A stretch of DNA of 14,816 nt, taken from Planctomycetes bacterium RIFOXYC2_FULL_41_27. Its GTDB lineage: Bacteria; Planctomycetota; Brocadiia; Brocadiales; Brocadiaceae. The stretch is from the NCBI GenBank assembly GCA_001828645.1, contig MHZD01000056.1:1-14816 (forward strand), read 5' to 3'. The notes below the pieces were generated by a model. That model searched no databases, was not told the origin of the DNA, and saw only the letters and a list, made by a program, of their open reading frames with translations. Positions 1 to 5,246 of this stretch are shown piece after piece. A program made the position numbers and the translations under genes. Positions within the stretch are counted from its first letter, which is position 1. Every line of letters starts with the position of its first letter.

Positions 1-96
1 CACAGAAAGAAAACTTTTAAGGAAGAATACATTGACTTTCTGAAGAAATATGAAATTAAATATGATGAAAAATATTTGTTTGAATGGATAGAATAA
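1..96 (+). pseudogene. C-terminal end of an IS200-like / REP-associated tyrosine (Y1) transposase, cut by the window edge
   Basis: The first 31 codons are open from the window edge to a TAA at 94-96. They read as a basic, aromatic-rich tail with the pattern TFKEEYIDFLKKYEIKYDEK. This resembles the usual last helix of small IS200/REP-associated Y1 transposases (roughly F-x-E-E-x-x-x-F-L-K-x-x-x-I-x-Y-D-E-x-Y). The catalytic HUH and tyrosine motifs lie outside the window, so it cannot be said whether the gene is intact. The REP-like palindromes that start directly after the stop codon support the call, because REP-associated transposases are normally encoded next to the REP sequences they process. 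The assignment rests on a short tail and is moderate. Confidence 0.55.
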
Positions 97-370
97 ACAG
101 GTCGCTCCTATGGAGCTAACTACATTATTCGCATTCAATGCTACAAACAGTTGGCTCCAATGGAGCCAGAGTCTGACAGCGGCAACATGACAACCTCAGT
201 ATGGATGGTCTGTTTGTAGATAAAAGATAATAAACCGATAAGCCCAAAAGGAATGGTCTGTTTATAGTTGTAGAAGTAAAAAAAACAATACAGCCCCGGT
301 AGGGGCTACCTGTTTGTAGAAGTAAAATTACCAATAAGATGAACCCCATGAGGGTAACCTGTTTGTATAT
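96..370. repeat. REP-like palindrome cluster, six units in two opposed orientations
   Basis: Each unit is a short GC-rich palindrome joined to the conserved tail ACCTGTTTGTAG or a variant. Minus-orientation units lie at about 96-120 (palindrome around GCTCC-TAT-GGAGC) and 140-170 (GGCTCC-AAT-GGAGCC). Plus-orientation units lie at about 191-220 and 241-275 (degenerate, tail GGTCTGTTTGTAG or TTTATAG), 291-320 (AGCCCC-GGT-AGGGGCT, tail intact) and 341-370 (ACCC-CATG-AGGGT, tail intact). The palindrome bases differ from unit to unit while each keeps its own self-complementarity, as expected for sequences selected for a hairpin. The tail is better conserved than the stem. Their position just after the transposase tail suggests a REP/RAYT (REPtron-like) system. 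No other gene is supported here. Confidence 0.8.
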
Positions 371-815
371 GAAAGACTACACAAAGGGCAAAACGCCAGA
401 GATGCTTGAGCCATTTTTCCCAAACGAGATATTCAGGCATATCATAGTCTCGTGCTTTTTAATTATAGTTGAATTAATCGCGGTCATCTTATTCCCGTTG
501 CCAGTTAAATTAATCAATAAGCCCGATCACATACCATGGTTCTTATTGCCGATTTATAATCTGGACAAACTTATCCAAAACAAGACCTTATTTATTTCTC
601 TTTTGGTTTTATGCGCATTATTGTTTATTTCGTGGCCATTGCTTGTAAACGGTAAAAAATATTACTTATTATCCCCCAACAAGGAACAAGTCTCCAACCA
701 TAATCGTGTTATGTATATCAAAGAACGCCCCAATCTGTGGCAAAGGCCTATTCCATTTATGATTGTTATCGTTGTTATTATCTCCGTAATTACGTTATGT
801 TTTACAACCACTTAA
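369..815 (+). CDS. Stand-alone membrane protein resembling cytochrome b6f subunit IV (cytochrome b C-terminal half)
   Basis: This 148-residue protein has three strongly hydrophobic segments (about residues 25-43, 84-102 and 129-146). It aligns by pattern over almost its whole length with subunit IV of b6f-type complexes: an N-terminal PFFPNEIFRH segment, a first helix ending in FPLP, then PDHIPWFLLPIYNL, where the family has its quinol-site PEWY-F-L-P-x-Y motif. The motif here reads IPWF (residues 55-58), so the catalytic glutamate of PEWY is absent. Quinol oxidation at a normal Qo site is therefore doubtful; a structural or quinone-binding role is possible. Subunit IV carries no haem, and no haem-binding cytochrome b half is in the window. 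An in-frame ATG at 339 lies inside a REP unit, so ATG 369 is preferred, although it also abuts the repeat. The 3' end overlaps the next gene by 19 bases. Family similarity is judged by eye. Confidence 0.65.
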   Translation: MKDYTKGKTPEMLEPFFPNEIFRHIIVSCFLIIVELIAVILFPLPVKLINKPDHIPWFLLPIYNLDKLIQNKTLFISLLVLCALLFISWPLLVNGKKYYLLSPNKEQVSNHNRVMYIKERPNLWQRPIPFMIVIVVIISVITLCFTTT

Positions 816-1780
816 AATCACTCCAAAAAGTTCTTCCCATTGGCTCTTTAATCGCATGTTTTCTGTCAGCCGGTTGTGTTGTTTATCCTGAACTCGCTGA
901 AAAAGGAATGAAGGCTCCCAAATCTGAACGGTGCGGAGATTGCCATAGAGATATTTATAATGAATGGAAGGATTCGCCCCATGCCCATAGTTTTACCAAT
1001 ACTGCGTTTAAGGAAGAAACTAATACTTATCAGTTTGCATTTTGCCTGGGATGCCACGCCCCGGAGACTATTTTCACAGATAAAAGAATAGAACCACGCA
1101 GTGTGAATCTGGCAGAAGGTGTAAATTGCAATAGTTGTCACCTGAACGATTGTAAATTGAGTGGCCCCACAGCAGCGCGCGGACCGCATCCCATTGCTGA
1201 GAAGAACCAATTCTTCAGAACAAGTGAGATGTGTGGGAAATGTCATGTAGGCACATTTAGGACATGGCAGGGAATAAGCACGGCAGAGGATAAAAAAACA
1301 TGTCAGGATTGTCATATGCCTGCAATAAAACGTAAACTTATTCAGGATGACCCCTGGCAGAAGATATACCCAAAGAGAGAAGGGAAACAGCATCTGTTTT
1401 CATTCCAGACTTTATTCAATCAAAATGAGGCCCCATTACAATTATCATTTAAAAAAGTAACACATTCTGACGGTAAGATCGAAGGTTCGTTGGAATTAGA
1501 AAATAAAACCATCCCCCACACCGTACCTACGGGGGATTATGGATATAGAGAAGTTGTTGTAACCATAGAATTGCAGGATGAGAAAGGACAAATGAGGGAA
1601 TGTAAGAAGGAAAGTTTATTTGTGGAAATGAAAACTGCATTACAATATAAGGAAAAAAGATGCATTCCGTTTTGCTTTAATTCTGATGGTGATTCATATT
1701 CAATTAATGCCACTATAATCCGAACATCCTTTAATAAGGATACGAACATCTTACTGGCAGAAGCGAAGTATAAACTTTAG
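797..1780 (+). CDS. Pentahaem cytochrome c lipoprotein, cytochrome c554-like
   Basis: This 327-residue protein starts with a lipoprotein signal peptide: a hydrophobic stretch and lipobox LSAGC, with the lipidated cysteine at residue 27. Five CXXCH haem motifs follow at residues 46-50, 83-87, 111-115, 146-150 and 169-173. The context of the first (CGDCHRDIYNEWKDSPHAHS) and the later GVNCNSCH and CQDCHMP segments are typical of cytochrome c554-type multihaem proteins. Residues 190-327 have no haem and look like a beta-sandwich, with PHTVPTGDYG recalling the GH-x-x-PTG motif of other multihaem cytochromes. The protein should sit lipid-anchored on the P side of a membrane and pass electrons to or from its neighbours. 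An ATG at 737 would put 20 unrelated residues before the signal peptide, so ATG 797 is chosen; it overlaps the upstream gene by 19 bases, which suggests translational coupling. The electron donor and acceptor are unknown. Confidence 0.85.
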   Translation: MFYNHLKSLQKVLPIGSLIACFLSAGCVVYPELAEKGMKAPKSERCGDCHRDIYNEWKDSPHAHSFTNTAFKEETNTYQFAFCLGCHAPETIFTDKRIEPRSVNLAEGVNCNSCHLNDCKLSGPTAARGPHPIAEKNQFFRTSEMCGKCHVGTFRTWQGISTAEDKKTCQDCHMPAIKRKLIQDDPWQKIYPKREGKQHLFSFQTLFNQNEAPLQLSFKKVTHSDGKIEGSLELENKTIPHTVPTGDYGYREVVVTIELQDEKGQMRECKKESLFVEMKTALQYKEKRCIPFCFNSDGDSYSINATIIRTSFNKDTNILLAEAKYKL

Positions 1781-1800
1781 CAAGGAATTGTCTTTGATTT

Positions 1801-4368
1801 ATGTTTGAAGAAGTAAAAAGATTAAATAAAAGCGTCGCTATCTGGCTTGCAATAATATCCCTTATGTCGGCAGGAATAGTTGTTGGCGTCTTGTTTATCA
1901 CCGTGGCACAGCCAAAACACTCACAATTTTGCGCAAAATGTCATAACAATATCTCCTTTAACAATGCATGCAAAAAATCGTTATCAGAAGATATTGGATG
2001 TATTGAGTGTCATACCCATGAAAATAAAGGTATGACTGTTATGGCTACAGAAATAAGGGACACTCATTGCACTAATGACTTATGCCATCCATTAACGAAA
2101 CTATCAGCAATGCCAGTTCATTACAAAGGGCTTAAACCATTTCAACATAAAACGCATCTTGCAATAAACCTTAATCAAATTACCTCACTATCTCCGGATC
2201 AGGAAGAAGTTAAAAAATCGCCTGATGGAAAGGTTTTCACAAGGGAAGATACAAAAGATAAATTTATTGTAACAGTTCAGCACCCCCACCTGACCTCCCC
2301 CATCGAGGGGGAGGAAACGTTTTTCCCCCGCCCCTGGTGGGAGGGGTTAAGGGAGGGGGGTGAACTGATACAATTTATTGGGAAGCTTAGGCTGAGATGT
2401 ACCTCGTGTCACGCCAATACAGGCGGAGAAAAACATTTTGAAACAGATACGAGTACGTGTAATACATGCCATTTTATATCACAACTAACCACAGCCCAAT
2501 CTTCCTCACCTATTTCTCCTCTCTTTCAGGAAAAGAATTCACTCTGTGAGGGATTGACAATAAATAATCTGAACAAGTTTGTTGTCCGATACTTTGAAGA
2601 TTCAGGCACTTCGACAGGCTCAGTACAGGCACTGTCAGGGCTAAAGCCCAATTCAGATAAGACCGTCACTAACCCCAGCCTTAAGGCTGGGGTTAACCCG
2701 CCTGCCCCCTACACGCCTTATAACCCCAGCCTTAAGGCTGGGGTTAGTGGGTACACGCCCTACCGGGGCTTTAGCCCTGACGGCACAACAACACGAAGTT
2801 GTTCATGTTATTTATTGTCAATCACTAAGTCTGGAAATATGCAGCAATCTTTCAATACGAAGGATGAAAAATCTATTTCTAATTGCACCCTCTGTCACGA
2901 CCATATTGAAAAATCCAAGGAGATATATGGGAAAATTTTCAAACACGACGCGTATGAAAAAAGTGAAAAAGTGAGTTGCACTGATTGCCATTTTAAAACC
3001 ATTCAGGGAAATGGGAAAGTTGATAAAAGGAGTTGTTACCAATGCCACCCGAAGATTGCGAATAATTTTAATAATGCATCAGATATGCATTACATCCATA
3101 TTGATAAGCACAAGACGCCCTGTACGTCATGTCATACTTCTATTACGCACGGCTGGGTTAGGGCAAATGATAAGATTTATGGGGACAGCAACACAGAACA
3201 TGTCGATATGGAATATAAGATCCAAAATTTGATTATAATGGGATTAGGTGGTATGGGTATCAAAGGTGAACCCGATCCCATGCATCTTGCAACATTAAAT
3301 TGTTCCGCATGTCACAAGGATAAACAACCTTATACAAACGTTGCATCTGAGGTATGTAATAATTGTCATAATAGAGGATTTGATAAAATGTTGTCTGAGC
3401 AATTGCATTTTGTAACATCAAAGATGCAACGGTTAAGGACTTTGCTGGTAAAGGCTAAAAGATTTCATAATTCTGATACCTACGACGTATCGCAATATAC
3501 TATAATTCACGAAGCAGAAGCAAATTATAACCTCATCAAAGGAGATGGGAGTTTTGGTGTCCATAATATCAAATACGTTAAAGATCTTTTGGACTATAGC
3601 ATTGCAAAATTAACAAATAAAGAGAGATTTGTAGCATCCTCAAACGTACCAGTTCAGCGCCCCCACCTGACCTCCCCCCTCCCCCTTTCTCCCCCTCACG
3701 GGGGACAGGGGGAGGAAACGTTTTTACCCCGCCCCTGGTGGGAGGGGTTAGGGGAGGGAGGTGAACTGATACCCTCAAACAAATCCCCATTCCCTACCAG
3801 TTCTTGCATAGATAGATGCCATGTAAATTACATGGCGTATCGTACTATATATCAGAAGGAGATTTTTAGGCATAAAATGCATTCTCCGGATCAAGACCTG
3901 GAATGTTATCAATGTCACAATAATGATCCAATTGATAAAAAAACACATGGCAATCTGATTTTACAAAACAAGGATTGCCAGACCTGTCACCACCAAGAAG
4001 CAAGTGATAACGATTGCTTGAAATGTCACTCAGAGGTAAAAGAATATATTAATGGGGGTATTCAAAATATAGTTACAAAAAAGCCTGATTGGATGTCTCA
4101 ATCTGTTTCCTGTATAGATTGTCATAAGCTGGAATCAGATGGGGCCTCTTTTAAAGCCGTGCGAGAGTATTGTATAGAATGTCACAATCCCGATTACGGG
4201 TTGTTATACGATGCATGGAAGGATGTGCTGGATAGTAAGACTAAACAACTTTATAAAAACAATACAAATACCTTAAATATACAAAACCCTTTAAGACTAG
4301 TTCAGTCCTACGGCGTGCACAATTTCCGTTTATCACAAATGCTCTTGAAGTCCATGGATCATGATTGA
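1801..4368 (+). CDS. Membrane-anchored multihaem cytochrome c with 17 potential haem sites, enlarged by in-frame repeat insertions
   Basis: This 855-residue protein begins with a single N-terminal membrane helix (about residues 13-35) followed at once by CAKCH, like NapC/NirT-type anchored cytochromes. Fifteen CXXCH motifs start at residues 44, 67, 200, 220, 362, 393, 412, 441, 501, 519, 702, 726, 739, 771 and 791. Two non-standard motifs, CX4CH (CTNDLCH, 90-96) and CX3CH (CIDRCH, 669-674), give 17 candidate sites. A GVHN motif typical of the helical end of NapC/NrfA-like proteins occurs twice (residues 586-589 and 838-841), suggesting two fused modules. Three haem-free stretches are made of repeat DNA: residues 157-191 and 616-658 (miniature elements) and about 268-327 (palindrome cluster). 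The spacer to the upstream gene is 20 bases, with a weak AAGGA about 14 bases before the ATG. The likely role is electron wiring on the P side with the pentahaem lipoprotein; the partner is unknown. Confidence 0.85.
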   Translation: MFEEVKRLNKSVAIWLAIISLMSAGIVVGVLFITVAQPKHSQFCAKCHNNISFNNACKKSLSEDIGCIECHTHENKGMTVMATEIRDTHCTNDLCHPLTKLSAMPVHYKGLKPFQHKTHLAINLNQITSLSPDQEEVKKSPDGKVFTREDTKDKFIVTVQHPHLTSPIEGEETFFPRPWWEGLREGGELIQFIGKLRLRCTSCHANTGGEKHFETDTSTCNTCHFISQLTTAQSSSPISPLFQEKNSLCEGLTINNLNKFVVRYFEDSGTSTGSVQALSGLKPNSDKTVTNPSLKAGVNPPAPYTPYNPSLKAGVSGYTPYRGFSPDGTTTRSCSCYLLSITKSGNMQQSFNTKDEKSISNCTLCHDHIEKSKEIYGKIFKHDAYEKSEKVSCTDCHFKTIQGNGKVDKRSCYQCHPKIANNFNNASDMHYIHIDKHKTPCTSCHTSITHGWVRANDKIYGDSNTEHVDMEYKIQNLIIMGLGGMGIKGEPDPMHLATLNCSACHKDKQPYTNVASEVCNNCHNRGFDKMLSEQLHFVTSKMQRLRTLLVKAKRFHNSDTYDVSQYTIIHEAEANYNLIKGDGSFGVHNIKYVKDLLDYSIAKLTNKERFVASSNVPVQRPHLTSPLPLSPPHGGQGEETFLPRPWWEGLGEGGELIPSNKSPFPTSSCIDRCHVNYMAYRTIYQKEIFRHKMHSPDQDLECYQCHNNDPIDKKTHGNLILQNKDCQTCHHQEASDNDCLKCHSEVKEYINGGIQNIVTKKPDWMSQSVSCIDCHKLESDGASFKAVREYCIECHNPDYGLLYDAWKDVLDSKTKQLYKNNTNTLNIQNPLRLVQSYGVHNFRLSQMLLKSMDHD
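2269..2371. mobile_element. Miniature inverted-repeat element, copy 1 (103 bp), in frame in the cytochrome gene
   Basis: The ends are GTAACAGTTCA and, as reverse complement of the right end, GTATCAGTTCA: 11-bp terminal inverted repeats with one mismatch. Longer imperfect C-rich/G-rich arms lie inside, with an inner hairpin at 2294-2314. A perfect 8-bp direct repeat AATTTATT flanks it at 2261-2268 and 2372-2379, as a target-site duplication would. Element plus duplication is 111 bp, exactly 37 codons. Removing them restores the continuous reading KDKFI-GKLRLRCTSCH. There is no transposase gene inside. The 8-bp duplication and GTA-start ends recall the IS66 family, which is an inference. Confidence 0.88.
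2603..2781. repeat. Composite palindromic repeat cluster inside the cytochrome gene
   Basis: Two identical 24-bp perfect palindromes (arm AACCCCAGCCTT and its complement) lie at 2671-2694 and 2722-2745. They are enclosed by a 16-bp perfect inverted repeat, GTCAGGGCTAAAGCCC at 2634-2649 and its complement at 2766-2781. On the left, the 8-bp direct repeat CAGGCACT (2603-2610 and 2626-2633) brackets TCGACAGGCTCAGTA, a motif commonly seen in bacterial repeats. The stretch is translated without a stop as low-complexity sequence with NPSLKAGV twice and no haem motif. No target-site duplication could be recognised, so the exact limits are uncertain. Confidence 0.8.
3646..3772. mobile_element. Miniature inverted-repeat element, copy 2 (127 bp), in frame in the cytochrome gene
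   Basis: This is the same element family as the copy at 2269-2371, with 24 bp more in its central C/G-rich hairpin. The ends are GTACCAGTTCA and the complement of GTATCAGTTCA. A perfect 8-bp direct repeat CCTCAAAC flanks it at 3638-3645 and 3773-3780. Element plus duplication is 135 bp, exactly 45 codons. It has the same orientation and the same reading phase as copy 1. It codes for a proline-rich peptide with PHLTSP near the start and PRPWWEGL near the end. The non-standard CX3CH motif of the host protein begins about ten residues downstream. Confidence 0.88.
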
Positions 4369-5038
4369 GGAATACGTACATTTTTATTCAGATAAGCTGA
4401 GATTGGAAGGCGTTTTAACCTATAATGAAGACGTTAAACCGTTTTCCGCAATCTTACTCTGTAATCCGCATCCCAACCTGGGTGGCGATATGGATAATAA
4501 CGTCATTAGGAGCCTTGCGCATATCTCGGCACAAATGGGATTTGCATCACTTCGGTTTAATTATCGTGGAGTGGGAAACAGCGAGAGCTATCAAAAGGAT
4601 ACTGCGGAAAAATTCCTGTACTGGGAAGCTTCCTTGAGCGGTGAAAACTATATGGATGCCGTTCATGACACACGAGCCGCCCTTCATTTTCTCGCTGAGC
4701 AGAATATCGGTAGCCGTATTTATATTGCCGGCTATTCGTTTGGCGCTCTTGTTGGTATGCGGGTAGGTGTGGAAAGCGAAATGATAACTGCGTTTGCCTC
4801 CATTTCCATGCCTTTTGGTAAATACAATCTGGATTTTCTCGCACTGTGCAAAAAACCGAAACTTATTGTTTACACTCAAAATGATTTTGCAACGACAGAG
4901 GAAGATACCTTACGGTGTTTTTCGAAGATATTACCGCCCAAACAACTGGAATTAATCCAGGATAGCGACCACTTTTATAGAATGAAAGAAGAGATGGTAT
5001 CAAAAAAGGTGTGCAGTTTTTTTTCAGGGCATAGGTAA
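4361..5038 (+). CDS. Alpha/beta hydrolase, COG2945-like
   Basis: This 225-residue soluble protein has the alpha/beta-hydrolase layout. An early CNPHPNLGGDMDNNV segment (residues 34-48) corresponds to the conserved HPHP-GG-MDN motif of COG2945-type hydrolases. It is followed by LRFNYRGVGNS (64-74) and the nucleophile elbow GYSFG with Ser126; a candidate acid is Asp175 (TQNDF) and a candidate base is His204 (DSDHFY). The length fits the family, and no signal peptide or membrane helix is seen, so it is probably cytoplasmic. The substrate cannot be told from sequence; the family is described as esterase or dipeptidyl-peptidase-like without a firm role. The ATG lies inside the end of the 17-haem cytochrome gene (8-base overlap), so it is translationally coupled and belongs to the same operon. 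Why a hydrolase is co-expressed with exported cytochromes is unclear; maturation or lipid-related chemistry is only a guess. Confidence 0.85.
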   Translation: MIEEYVHFYSDKLRLEGVLTYNEDVKPFSAILLCNPHPNLGGDMDNNVIRSLAHISAQMGFASLRFNYRGVGNSESYQKDTAEKFLYWEASLSGENYMDAVHDTRAALHFLAEQNIGSRIYIAGYSFGALVGMRVGVESEMITAFASISMPFGKYNLDFLALCKKPKLIVYTQNDFATTEEDTLRCFSKILPPKQLELIQDSDHFYRMKEEMVSKKVCSFFSGHR

Positions 5039-5046
5039 AAATGAAA

Positions 5047-5074
5047 TTGAAAAGGAATAAAATTTTGTTATAAT
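5047..5074 (+). promoter_or_regulatory. Sigma70-type promoter of the tRNA gene
   Basis: A TTGAAA -35 box (5047-5052) and a consensus TATAAT -10 box (5069-5074) are separated by 16 bp. The -10 box ends 11 bp before the first base of the tRNA, a spacing that would start transcription at or a few bases before the mature 5' end. Prediction by sequence match only. Confidence 0.75.
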
Positions 5075-5085
5075 TTTTTCTAAAA

Positions 5086-5159
5086 GGGCCCATAGCTCAG
5101 CCGGTTAGAGCAGCGGACTCATAATCCGCGTGTCCAAGGTTCGAATCCTTGTGGGCCCA
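5086..5159 (+). tRNA. tRNA with anticodon CAT, likely tRNA-Ile2 (lysidine type) rather than Met
   Basis: A full cloverleaf is visible. The acceptor stem is GGGCCCA/TGGGCCC with discriminator A; the D arm is GCTC/GAGC; the anticodon stem is GCGGA/TCCGC with loop CTCATAA; the variable loop is GTGTC; and the T arm is CAAGG-TTCGAAT-CCTTG. CCA is not encoded. Anticodon CAT can mean initiator Met, elongator Met or Ile2. The first acceptor base pair is a proper G-C, so it is not a typical initiator. The C4-G69 and C5-G68 acceptor pairs match features known to favour modification by TilS in E. coli tRNA-Ile2, so Ile2 is slightly preferred over elongator Met. Confidence 0.93.
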
Positions 5160-5246
5160 GTTTTTTGTAAAGAAGGCCGAACATACAACATGCCTGCCAT
5201 AGATTGAAATCAACTATTTGCCGTTGCTGAAGGGATTCGTGAGGTT

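Noticed and set aside
125..349. Minus-strand open frame across the REP cluster
   Set aside because: It is composed of REP palindromes and their tails; no ribosome binding site or protein-family pattern is visible.
96..370. CRISPR array
   Set aside because: Units occur in both orientations, stems vary between units, spacing is irregular, and no cas genes are present; REP-type repeats fit better.
737..796. Upstream ATG for the pentahaem cytochrome
   Set aside because: It would place 20 unrelated residues before a well-formed lipoprotein signal peptide and deepen the overlap with the upstream gene; ATG 797 is better.
2269..2371. Frameshift or assembly error in the cytochrome gene caused by the G/C-rich insert
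   Set aside because: The frame is continuous on both sides, haem motifs continue downstream, and clean 8-bp direct repeats flank the insert.
3578..3790. Minus-strand open frame across the second miniature element
   Set aside because: It is a shadow of the cytochrome gene and the element; the plus-strand frame contains the haem motifs.
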